Assembly (NCBI GenBank): GCA_007133875.1 | Contig: SLLW01000305.1 | Span: 1 to 6,878, forward strand | Direction of reading: 5' to 3' | Source of the DNA: Balneolales bacterium | Lineage (GTDB): Bacteria; Bacteroidota; Rhodothermia; Balneolales; Natronogracilivirgulaceae | DNA length: 6,878 nucleotides | Shown here: positions 1 to 6,785 of the stretch, piece by piece | How the letters are laid out: the number at the start of each line of letters is the position of its first letter | Position numbering within the stretch: the first letter of the stretch is position 1 | Notes under the pieces: generated by a model | What the model saw: the letters and a program-made list of their open reading frames with translations, nothing else | Database searches by the model: none | Told to the model about the DNA's origin: nothing | Position numbers and translations under genes: made by a program

Positions 1-182
1 CTATGCAGTTGGTAACAGCTGGCCGAAAGTGCTCCGCGCTATAATACAAAATCGTTGTCATATCAGAGCGCATGTGACCGTTATAATTCTTTTTAAATGG
101 CGGTTATGAGTCTGCTGTGGTTGGTTGTTTGGAATCAGGGATAGGTTCTGCTCTATCATAAATATTTCGTATATTTACTCTC

Positions 183-209
183 TTGTAAACATTCTATATA
201 GCGTATTAT
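183..209 (+). promoter_or_regulatory. Weak promoter candidate before ileS
   Basis: TTGTAA at 183-188 and TATTAT at 204-209 resemble -35 and -10 boxes, but the 15-base spacing is short. Transcription would start only a few bases before the ATG at 220, giving an almost leaderless mRNA. An alternative AT-rich element, TATATTTAC near 170-178, loosely resembles the Bacteroidota -7 consensus TAnnTTTG, but no convincing upstream TTTG partner was found. Neither is strong. The rest of 1-219 shows no gene, tRNA or recognisable riboswitch. Confidence 0.2.
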
Positions 210-219
210 TACCCTCGGT

Positions 220-3200
220 ATGAGTAATAAATTTAAGGAAGTCAAGCAGTTACAGTATGCCAAGGCCGAACTGGAAGTTCTGGAGTGGTGGAAGAAGAGT
301 GACATCTTTTCAAAGAGCGTAACCACCCGGCAGGATGGTATTCCGTTTACCTTTTACGAAGGCCCGCCCACCGCTAACGGCAGGCCCGGCATCCATCATG
401 TGCTGTCACGCACAGTGAAAGATCTGTTTTGCCGCTATAAGACATTGAAAGGGTGTAAAGTTGACCGCAAAGGGGGGTGGGATACCCACGGCCTGCCGGT
501 AGAAATTGAGGTGGAAAAGGAACTTGGGCTACAGGGACGCTCCCAGGTAGAGGAGTATGGTGTCGCCGAATATAATGCCAAATGCCGTGAAAGTGTTCTT
601 CGATACAAAGGTGACTGGGACCGTTTGACCACCCGTATGGGATACTGGGTCGATCTGGATGATCCCTATGTCACATTTGATAACAAGTATATCGAATCGG
701 TCTGGTGGGCGATTCGTCAGCTCTTCGACAAAGGCCTGATCTACAAAGGATATAAAATTCAGTGGTACTCTCCCGGCAGTGGTACCGTGCTCAGTTCCCA
801 CGAGGTGAGCCTCGGGTACAAAGAAGTGCAGGATCCCTCTGTTTACATCAAGTTTCCGGTTGATGGCGAGGATAACAGCTATTTCATGGCCTGGACCACG
901 ACACCCTGGACGCTCATCTCCAATATGGTTCTGGCGGTCCATCCCGGGCTGGATTATATAAAGGCCAGGGTACAGGAAGATGGGCATGATGTCTATTACT
1001 ATATCGCCAAAGCACTGGCCGATAAGGTGCTAACGGATGGGTACGAAGTCGTGTCCGAGATGAAAGGTGCAGAATTGACGGGCCGCACTTATGAGCCGAT
1101 GTTCCCGTATGCAAAAAAAGAGATTTCCAAAGAGCAGGCCTGGCGCATTGTTCCCGCCGATTTTGTGACCCTGGAAGATGGAACCGGGATTGTTCATATC
1201 GCCCCGGCATTTGGTGCCGATGATTTTGAAGTCTGCAAGAAAGAGGGCATTCCCATGTTCAATCCGGTCAATCGGGAAGGCTGTTTTGAACCTGTTGTCG
1301 AGGATTTTGCCGGGCAGTGGTTTAAGGATGCCGACAAGGGCATCGCCCGCAACATCAAGGAGCGCGGGCTGATGTACCGGCATGAGACCTATGTCCATAA
1401 CTATCCGCATGACTGGCGCAAAGGTACCCCGCTGATGTCCTATCCGGTGGAATCGTGGTTTATCAAAACGACGCAAATCCGTGACCGGATGGTGGAGCTG
1501 AATAAAAAGATTAACTGGAAACCGGCAAGCACCGGGACCGGCAGATTCGGAGTATGGCTGGAGAATAATGTGGATTGGGCAATATCCCGGCAGCGCTACT
1601 GGGGAACCCCGTTACCGATCTGGGTAAACGAGAATAATCCTGATGAGGTCGAATGCATTGGGAATATCGAAGAACTCAGGAAAAAAGGCGGAATTGATTC
1701 CGACAAGGAGATCGACCTGCACCGCCCCTATATCGATGAAATCACCTGGAAGGCGAAAGATGGCGGTACCATGCGGCGGGTTCCTGAGCTATTGGATGTC
1801 TGGTTCGATTCCGGGGCCATGCCGTTCGCACAACGCCACTATCCGTTCGAAAACAAAGCCGAATTCAAAGAGAATTTTCCGGCCGATTTTATAGCAGAAG
1901 GGGTGGATCAGACCCGCGGATGGTTTTACACGCTGCACGCCATCTCCACGATGCTGTTTGACTCACCTGCATACCATAATGTTGTATCAAACGGGCTCGT
2001 CCTGGATGCCAGAGGCGAAAAGATGAGCAAGTCAAAAGGCAATACGGTCGATCCGTTTGATGTGATCAACAAATTCGGTGCTGATACCACCCGCTGGTAT
2101 ATGATGAGCAACTCCTCGCCGTGGGATAACCTGAAGTTCAGCGAAGAAGGGCTCCAGGAGACACAGCGAAAGTTTTTTAACACCCTGGTCAGTACCTACT
2201 CGTTCCTGGCGATGTATGCCAATATCGATAAATGGACCTATTCCGGGGTACCCATTCCCTACTCCGAGCGGACTGAAATGGATCGCTGGATCATTTCCCG
2301 GCAGTTTACCACCATCAAAAAGGTGGATTCGTTCATGGATGACTATGAGCCGACCCGGGCGGTCAGGGAGATCGAACGGTTTGCAGATGAATTAAGTAAC
2401 TGGTATGTACGCCGAAGCAGGCGGCGATTCTGGCGGGAAGGGAAGAGCCTGGATAAAACAGCCGCCTATCAGACACTGTATGAATGTCTGGTTAACCTCG
2501 CCAAAATAGCCAGTCCCATTGCTCCTTTCATCAGCGAGTGGCTCTACCGGAACCTGAACACCGTAACCGAATTTGAGGAAGAGTCGGTGCATCTGACTTT
2601 CTACCCGACGGTGGAAGAGACAGCCATCGACAAAGAACTGGAATATCGTATGGATATGGCACGTACGATCTCCTCCATTGTGCTGCGGATCCGGAATCAG
2701 ATCAATATGAATGTCCGTCAGCCGTTAAAACGTCTGATTGTACCGGCTAATAATGAGGAACAGCATTTAGCAATAGATTCCGTAAAAGGTATTATATTAG
2801 ACGAAGTGAATGTTAAGCATATTGAATATGTAGACGATGACTCGGGAATTGTTCAAAAAAGCGCAAAACCTAACTATCCGGTGCTTGGCAAGAAACTGGG
2901 TAAACGGATGAAGCAGGTGGCGGCCGAGGTTCAAAAACTCTCCACCGAGGAAATATCAGCTTTTGAACAAAATGGGAAGCTGGTTATTGATTTACAGGAT
3001 GGTGAGCCGATAACACTAACAACAGATGATGTCGATATCTCACGGCATGGCCTTGAAGGCTGGTCGGTTGAGTCCGAAAGCGGAGTAACGGTTGCACTTG
3101 ATACAGAACTGGATGAAGCACTGACCCGGGAGGGAATTGCCCGGGAAATTGTCAACCGTGTCCAAAACATGAGAAAAGAAGCAAATTATGAACTTACGGA

Positions 3201-3393
3201 CCGTATTGATATGTTTTTAGATGGTGATGACCAGATGAAGTCATCGGTACAGTCCATGGAAGAATATGTAAAAAGCGAAACATTGGCCGAATCGGTTCAA
3301 TTTGGTTCGACCAATGATTCAGATTTCACCAAGCAGTGGGATATAGACGGCAAAAGCTGCACCATTGCAATTCAACGGAACACCAACTTATAA
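220..3393 (+). CDS. ileS: Isoleucyl-tRNA synthetase, IleRS2 (eukaryote-like) type
   Basis: Cytoplasmic class I aminoacyl-tRNA synthetase that charges tRNA-Ile with isoleucine and edits misactivated valine. The 1057-residue product carries the family landmarks in order. The ATP-binding signature region PPTANGRPGIHH lies at residues 49-60, followed by GWDTHGLPVE near 86-95. The CP1 editing domain shows WTTTPWTL (225-232) and DGTGIVHIAPAFGADD (320-335). DWAISRQRYWG is at 452-462 and the KMSKS loop at 601-605. An anticodon-binding helical domain begins near residue 690. The length exceeds the roughly 940 residues of E. coli IleRS, and the C-terminal cysteine zinc cluster of bacterial IleRS1 is absent, so this is the IleRS2 class. 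The usual HxGH motif reads G57-I58-H59-H60, a natural swapped variant. An in-frame TAG at 199-201 makes the ATG at 220 the first possible ATG. No Shine-Dalgarno is visible. It heads a tight cluster with the DksA-like gene and lspA. The last 220 codons or so look AT-richer than the rest. Confidence 0.99.
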   Translation: MSNKFKEVKQLQYAKAELEVLEWWKKSDIFSKSVTTRQDGIPFTFYEGPPTANGRPGIHHVLSRTVKDLFCRYKTLKGCKVDRKGGWDTHGLPVEIEVEKELGLQGRSQVEEYGVAEYNAKCRESVLRYKGDWDRLTTRMGYWVDLDDPYVTFDNKYIESVWWAIRQLFDKGLIYKGYKIQWYSPGSGTVLSSHEVSLGYKEVQDPSVYIKFPVDGEDNSYFMAWTTTPWTLISNMVLAVHPGLDYIKARVQEDGHDVYYYIAKALADKVLTDGYEVVSEMKGAELTGRTYEPMFPYAKKEISKEQAWRIVPADFVTLEDGTGIVHIAPAFGADDFEVCKKEGIPMFNPVNREGCFEPVVEDFAGQWFKDADKGIARNIKERGLMYRHETYVHNYPHDWRKGTPLMSYPVESWFIKTTQIRDRMVELNKKINWKPASTGTGRFGVWLENNVDWAISRQRYWGTPLPIWVNENNPDEVECIGNIEELRKKGGIDSDKEIDLHRPYIDEITWKAKDGGTMRRVPELLDVWFDSGAMPFAQRHYPFENKAEFKENFPADFIAEGVDQTRGWFYTLHAISTMLFDSPAYHNVVSNGLVLDARGEKMSKSKGNTVDPFDVINKFGADTTRWYMMSNSSPWDNLKFSEEGLQETQRKFFNTLVSTYSFLAMYANIDKWTYSGVPIPYSERTEMDRWIISRQFTTIKKVDSFMDDYEPTRAVREIERFADELSNWYVRRSRRRFWREGKSLDKTAAYQTLYECLVNLAKIASPIAPFISEWLYRNLNTVTEFEEESVHLTFYPTVEETAIDKELEYRMDMARTISSIVLRIRNQINMNVRQPLKRLIVPANNEEQHLAIDSVKGIILDEVNVKHIEYVDDDSGIVQKSAKPNYPVLGKKLGKRMKQVAAEVQKLSTEEISAFEQNGKLVIDLQDGEPITLTTDDVDISRHGLEGWSVESESGVTVALDTELDEALTREGIAREIVNRVQNMRKEANYELTDRIDMFLDGDDQMKSSVQSMEEYVKSETLAESVQFGSTNDSDFTKQWDIDGKSCTIAIQRNTNL

Positions 3394-3405
3394 TCCTTTG
3401 CAGCT

Positions 3406-3807
3406 ATGAGCAAGGAAACCAAAGACAACGGGGAACGCGTAACCCCATATAGTGACGAAGAACTTGAGCATTTTCGCAAGATCATCTTGAAGAAACGGGA
3501 TGAAGCTGATCGCGATCTGAATATTCTGATGGATGCACTCAAGGAGAGTACTGAAAACTCATCGGATGAGTCTGCGTATTCATTCCACATGGCCGATGCC
3601 GGCACCGATGCTCAGGAGCGGGAGAAGACCTATATGCTTTTCAACCGCACAAAGAAATTCATCAAGTATCTGGATGATGCCATTGAACGCATCAACAACA
3701 AAACCTACGGCTTGTGTAAGGTAACCGGGAAAAAAATCTCGAAAGGCCGTCTTGAAGCTGTTCCCCATACACAAATTAGTATTGAAGCCAAACTGAAACG
3801 GCGTTAA
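3406..3807 (+). CDS. TraR/DksA-family regulator with degenerate zinc finger
   Basis: A 133-residue protein of the TraR/DksA superfamily. Members insert a coiled coil into the RNA polymerase secondary channel and modulate transcription initiation, in some species together with ppGpp. An N-terminal helical, highly charged segment (about 15-50) leads to the tip region HMADAGTDAQERE (61-73), then a second helix (about 74-98). The C-terminal module is YGLCKVTGKKISKGRLEAVP (101-120) followed by HTQISIEAK. By alignment with E. coli DksA, the four zinc cysteines become C104, T107, S125 and A128, so only one ligand remains and zinc binding is unlikely. From memory, this CxxT form is common in Bacteroidota. 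The E. coli DxxDxA tip motif is not conserved residue for residue. The gene starts 12 bases after ileS and ends 5 bases before lspA, so all three are probably co-transcribed. The family assignment is firm; the regulatory targets and any ppGpp dependence are unknown. Confidence 0.95.
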   Translation: MSKETKDNGERVTPYSDEELEHFRKIILKKRDEADRDLNILMDALKESTENSSDESAYSFHMADAGTDAQEREKTYMLFNRTKKFIKYLDDAIERINNKTYGLCKVTGKKISKGRLEAVPHTQISIEAKLKRR

Positions 3808-3812
3808 CGATT

Positions 3813-4424
3813 TTGAATTCATACGGAAAGAAACTAACCGTATTTGGAGGGGTCGCTCTGGCCGTTCTGATTCTGGACCAGCTTACAAAATACTGGGTAC
3901 GAACAACACCGGAGTTGCATCACTATACGCTGATTGAAGGGTGGCTTGCGTTCAATTTAACCCGGAATCCCGGAATGGCTATGGGGATCCACTGGGCGGA
4001 TACATGGATTATAAGCCTGGTTGCCATCGCTGCAAGTATCGTTATCCTGGTTTATGTCTGGAAGACGTATAAACCGGCAAATACCGGGTACATGATCTGT
4101 ATGGGATTGATCATTGGGGGCGCCCTGGGAAATATCACAGACCGGATTTTTCAGGCACGAATTGGCGGTTATGGAGGTGTTCTCGACGGACATGTTATTG
4201 ATTTTATCCATTTCAAGCTAAGTATCGGTGGCTTTGATGTCTTTCCATACATTTTTAATGTCGCAGATAGTGCGATCACCGTTGCCATTGTTACACTGAT
4301 CATCTTTTACAAAAAACTGCTGCCGGAGTATACCGACAGGAGTGCATCCACAAGTGATCCGGACAGCATGGCGGCCGGGGAATCGTCGGACGCAGATGGA
4401 AATGAACGCCCAAATACTCATTGA
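3813..4424 (+). CDS. lspA: Lipoprotein signal peptidase (signal peptidase II)
   Basis: Inner-membrane aspartyl protease that cleaves the signal peptide of prolipoproteins after lipidation of the lipobox cysteine. The 203-residue product has four predicted membrane segments (about 8-27, 66-83, 92-108 and 148-168). It shows the conserved blocks LDQLTK with D22, NLTRNPGMAMG (48-58), GGALGNITDR (102-111), GHVIDFIHF (126-134) and FNVADSAI (148-155). The catalytic aspartates are D130 and D152, matching the family dyad. TTG at 3813 is the best start: it gives the usual short N-terminal tail before helix 1, and the first internal methionine is residue 56, inside a conserved motif. A hydrophilic, Ser/Asp-rich tail (about 171-203) extends beyond the usual core, and its codons overlap the start of the next gene. 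The start lies 5 bases after the DksA-like stop, suggesting translational coupling. LspA is the target of globomycin. Confidence 0.97.
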   Translation: MNSYGKKLTVFGGVALAVLILDQLTKYWVRTTPELHHYTLIEGWLAFNLTRNPGMAMGIHWADTWIISLVAIAASIVILVYVWKTYKPANTGYMICMGLIIGGALGNITDRIFQARIGGYGGVLDGHVIDFIHFKLSIGGFDVFPYIFNVADSAITVAIVTLIIFYKKLLPEYTDRSASTSDPDSMAAGESSDADGNERPNTH

Positions 4425-4827
4425 TCACTATAAAAACCCGCGTTGCCGGGGGGTGATCGAAAACCCTGATTTTCAACAGGAAGTTATAAACCGCAAATGT
4501 GGTGACCGGTTGCTGATCACGGCCCGGTGCAGGGAAGATCAGCTGGAAGAGATCCGGTTTGAAGGCAGCGGCTGTTTCTATTGCCTGGCCTCGGCTTCGG
4601 TAGCCTGCACTAACCTGACCGGCCTCCGCCTTCCGTCCGCTTGTCAATTGGCGGAATCTGTTCGTACCTGGCTGGATGACAAAGGGGAGATGGCGGATCC
4701 GGAGCAACCGGAGCTGCGGGCACTCGGCGAAATAAAACAATATCCCATGCGCATTGTCTGTGTGGACCTGGCATGGAAAGGGATCACGGAGATGCTGGAC
4801 CGGTCCGCCGGAAAAAACCGGGGCTGA
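4396..4827 (+). CDS. sufU: SufU-type iron-sulfur assembly / sulfur-transfer protein
   Basis: IscU/SufU-fold protein of about 143 residues. SufU proteins bind zinc and accept sulfur from the cysteine desulfurase SufS for Fe-S cluster assembly. From the ATG at 4396 the conserved N-terminus DHYKNPR is at residues 10-16. The metal ligands are C35 and D37 (CGD), C60 (FEGSGC, then ASAS) and C122 (MRIVCVDLAW). C60 and C122 are 62 residues apart, the same as in Bacillus subtilis SufU and longer than in IscU, which marks the SufU type with its characteristic insertion. Five further cysteines (C17, C45, C63, C71, C83) are unusual. The start is uncertain. ATG 4396 has GGA five bases upstream and fits the family N-terminus; ATG 4402 and GTG 4342 are in frame. 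All three overlap the end of lspA. No sufS, sufB, sufC or sufD lies in the window, so it sits apart from the rest of the pathway, which is presumably encoded elsewhere. Confidence 0.93.
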   Translation: MEMNAQILIDHYKNPRCRGVIENPDFQQEVINRKCGDRLLITARCREDQLEEIRFEGSGCFYCLASASVACTNLTGLRLPSACQLAESVRTWLDDKGEMADPEQPELRALGEIKQYPMRIVCVDLAWKGITEMLDRSAGKNRG

Positions 4828-4846
4828 ATTAGTCAACTATTCTTTC

Positions 4847-4858
4847 ATTTTCGAAAAT
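4847..4858. terminator. Small palindrome between convergent genes
   Basis: The 12-base perfect palindrome ATTTTCGAAAAT lies in the 32-base spacer between the convergent sufU and xylanase stops. A symmetrical AT-rich element here could help end transcription from both sides. However, the stem can form at most about four to five pairs and no T-run follows on either strand, so an intrinsic terminator is not established. A second short stem, CCGG-A6-CCGG (4808-4821), sits inside the end of sufU. Confidence 0.2.
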
Positions 4859-4859
4859 C

Positions 4860-6698
4860 TTACTGTTTAACAAGAATCATAGCCCGGCTTTGTACCATGT
4901 TGCCCGCATGTATACGGTACACGTAGAATCCGCTTGCCAGCCCGCTATATTGCCCGGCGCTAAATATCACCTCGTGTTCGCCTGCTTCCTGCGCTTCATT
5001 GACTAATGTGATAACGCGGCGACCCAGTACATCAAAAATGGTCACATTCACGTTACTGTCATCAGGCAGATAATATGCGATCAACGTCTCATTCACAAAT
5101 GGGTTGGGGTAGTTTTGCCTCACCTGCAACTCATTGACCGGATCGTCGGAGTCGTTATCTGGCGGCTCTGCTGGTTCATAATTTTCCAGGTACTGTCGGA
5201 GCCACTCCATTGCCGGTCGTTCCTCTCCGTCTTCTCGCACCAGATATGCTTCGGCATCGCTGCGCCACATTCCCGGCCGCCAGCCCCAGAAGGTGATGCC
5301 TTCTACAGAAGGATGTTCCCACAGAGCCGGAAAAATGCGTTTGAACGCTTCCAACTGGTTCTCATCGGAGACGGCCTGTGTCATGGTCGGGCTGCGGTTG
5401 GGGTTACCGTCCAGGCTCATCTCGGTGATGTAAACCGGCAAGCCGGTTTCGCCCAGAATATCCAGATGTTCTACCATCTCCGAGACGGCCCACCGTGTGG
5501 AAAAGGCATGGCCTTGTACGCCAATGGCATCGATCAGATCTTCGGCCTGCAGCAGTTCGATCAGCTCCAGGTAGCGGTTCACCGTGGAGACAGGCGGACT
5601 TAAAATCGCATATTCGTTGGTCATCAGTTGGGTGGTTTCGGGGAAAATCTCGCGGGCCATTCGGAAGGCCGTCAGTACCCAGTCCCAGCCGGTCTCGCCG
5701 GCACCGCCAAGGGCTTCAAAGTAATCCCCTCCCTGCCCGTCAGCTTGCGCCGTAGGCGGGTCATGAAGGGGTTCGTTGACCACCTCCACCATATCCAGAT
5801 CCGGGTAACGTTCGGCCACGGCAAGCATCCAGCGTTCGAGAGCCTCAAGCTGGGCATCGGGGTCGTCGGACAGCTCGCCCATCCACCGCGGCTGCTGGTT
5901 GCCCCACACCAGGCTGTGCAGCCGGATGGGGATATTGTTTTCTTTGGCCAGCTGGTATGCGGCATCCAACGCTCCCCAGTTGAACGCATCGGGGCTGTCG
6001 GGCTGGACGTACCCCCACTTGCCGCCGTTTTCCGGGGTGATCTGATTCCAGTAAGAACTGAAATACATCCGCTGGGACTGATCATAGATATTGCCCAGGA
6101 ACTTGCCCTTTCCTTCGGCCAAAGGGATATCAACCGGCGGGGGCAAGATGCCCGCACCTTCCTCCAAAATCCGCAGGTAATCAATGTAGACGGGATTGTC
6201 TGCATTAGACTGAAAGCTAAAATGGATGGGTGCGCGGATCGTGGTTTCCTCATCGGTGATAGTAAAGGTGAAAGTGAATTCCTGCCACTCATCAGTGAGC
6301 ATCACATCCGACGAACCAATGCGTCCGTACTCCTGGAAGTCATAATTGCCCACGGTAAAATTGGCTGTGCCTCCGCCGGACTCCGAACGTGCCCATACCG
6401 AATAGATGTAGGTCTGGCCCGGCTCAACGGGGATTCCATCGGCTATCACCTGAAGGCTCCACGGGTCTGGCCCCAGCTCGGCAGGGGTTACTTTCAGGGC
6501 ATGACCGCTTGCGTATACCGGCTCTTCGACGATCTCAAACTCTGCTGACCCTGATTGAACTTCGATAATCCATCCCGCCACATCCTCACCTGAAACCGGA
6601 CCGGGCGTCGCATCGGCAAAGTCGCCGTTGGTGTTCAGCGGTTGAGCGGCTGACAAAGCAGGGAAAAGGAGAATTAATAGAATGGTACGAATCAGCAT
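4860..6698 (-). CDS. Secreted GH10 endo-beta-1,4-xylanase with CBM and T9SS sorting domain
   Basis: A 612-residue extracellular enzyme predicted to cleave internal beta-1,4-xylosidic bonds of xylan. Residues 1-18 form a Sec signal peptide (likely cut LSAA|Q). About 20-178 is a beta-rich CBM4/9/22-like carbohydrate-binding module. About 195-505 is the GH10 barrel, with ITPENGGKW (220-228), HSLVWGNQQPRW (261-272), acid/base E309 in VVNEP, QGH (395-397), nucleophile E426 in YITEM and FWGWRPGMW (470-478). An acidic proline-rich linker (about 508-522) precedes a C-terminal type IX secretion sorting domain (about 524-612), recognised by NYPNPFVNET, FDVLGRRV and the final GFYVYRI...VKQ. The protein is therefore probably exported by Sec and then the T9SS, and released or surface-anchored. 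The ATG at 6698 places the signal peptide at the N-terminus; only a weak TGGA lies upstream. The position after W265 is Gly, where many GH10 enzymes have His. The gene converges on sufU, and no transporter or other glycosidase lies nearby. Confidence 0.97.
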   Translation of the reverse strand: MLIRTILLILLFPALSAAQPLNTNGDFADATPGPVSGEDVAGWIIEVQSGSAEFEIVEEPVYASGHALKVTPAELGPDPWSLQVIADGIPVEPGQTYIYSVWARSESGGGTANFTVGNYDFQEYGRIGSSDVMLTDEWQEFTFTFTITDEETTIRAPIHFSFQSNADNPVYIDYLRILEEGAGILPPPVDIPLAEGKGKFLGNIYDQSQRMYFSSYWNQITPENGGKWGYVQPDSPDAFNWGALDAAYQLAKENNIPIRLHSLVWGNQQPRWMGELSDDPDAQLEALERWMLAVAERYPDLDMVEVVNEPLHDPPTAQADGQGGDYFEALGGAGETGWDWVLTAFRMAREIFPETTQLMTNEYAILSPPVSTVNRYLELIELLQAEDLIDAIGVQGHAFSTRWAVSEMVEHLDILGETGLPVYITEMSLDGNPNRSPTMTQAVSDENQLEAFKRIFPALWEHPSVEGITFWGWRPGMWRSDAEAYLVREDGEERPAMEWLRQYLENYEPAEPPDNDSDDPVNELQVRQNYPNPFVNETLIAYYLPDDSNVNVTIFDVLGRRVITLVNEAQEAGEHEVIFSAGQYSGLASGFYVYRIHAGNMVQSRAMILVKQ

Positions 6699-6713
6699 AT
6701 TCCAGGGTTTAAG

Positions 6714-6768
6714 AGTTCAAGGATCAAAGCTGCTGTCTCTATTCACCGTGATCCTTGATCCTTGAACT
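6714..6768. repeat. Perfect 14-bp inverted repeat upstream of the xylanase
   Basis: AGTTCAAGGATCAA (6714-6727) and its exact reverse complement TTGATCCTTGAACT (6755-6768) flank a 27-base loop. The pair lies 15 to 70 bases before the xylanase ATG, so it would form a hairpin in that gene's 5' leader if transcription starts beyond it. No T-run follows on either strand, arguing against a simple terminator. The right arm overlaps a 7-bp tandem duplication (GATCCTT twice, 6750-6763), which allows an alternative pairing shifted by one unit. Function is unknown. It could be an mRNA-stabilising leader hairpin, a protein site or a remnant of an intergenic repeat family. Confidence 0.75.
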
Positions 6769-6779
6769 TTCCTTATTTA

Positions 6780-6785
6780 GTTATA
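6780..6785 (-). promoter_or_regulatory. Possible -10 box for the xylanase gene
   Basis: Read on the minus strand this is TATAAC, which would start transcription near 6773 and place the inverted repeat at the very 5' end of the xylanase mRNA. No convincing -35 or Bacteroidota -33 TTTG element lies at the expected distance, so this is a weak candidate only. Confidence 0.15.

Noticed and set aside
40..45. TATAAT resembling a -10 box
   Set aside because: No -35-like hexamer lies at 16-18 bases upstream, and it is 175 bases from the ileS start with nothing coding directly after it.
2..109. Open plus-strand frame running in from the left edge (about 35 codons to a TGA at 107-109)
   Set aside because: It has no start in the window, is short and resembles no family I recognise. 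It cannot be told from chance.
140..157. GATAG/CTATC mini-hairpin in the ileS leader, considered as an attenuator or T-box-like element
   Set aside because: The stem is only five pairs with an eight-base loop. There is no T-run and no T-box sequence, so it is within chance expectation.
4342..4401. GTG at 4342 as the sufU start, adding 18 residues
   Set aside because: The extra N-terminal residues are Arg-rich and unlike SufU family N-termini, the overlap with lspA would be long (83 bases), and the AGG lies too close to the GTG.
4808..4821. CCGG-A6-CCGG stem as a terminator for the ileS-sufU cluster
   Set aside because: The stem has only four pairs, lies inside the coding end of sufU, and is followed by GGGCTGA, not by T residues.
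4300..4836. Minus-strand frame (178 codons) opposite the lspA end and sufU
   Set aside because: It is antisense to two recognisable proteins and shows no coherent domain.
5628..6548. Long plus-strand frame (306 codons) opposite the xylanase gene
   Set aside because: It lies wholly antisense to a gene with clear GH10, CBM and sorting domains. Its translation shows no family motif, and long shadow frames are common opposite GC-rich genes.
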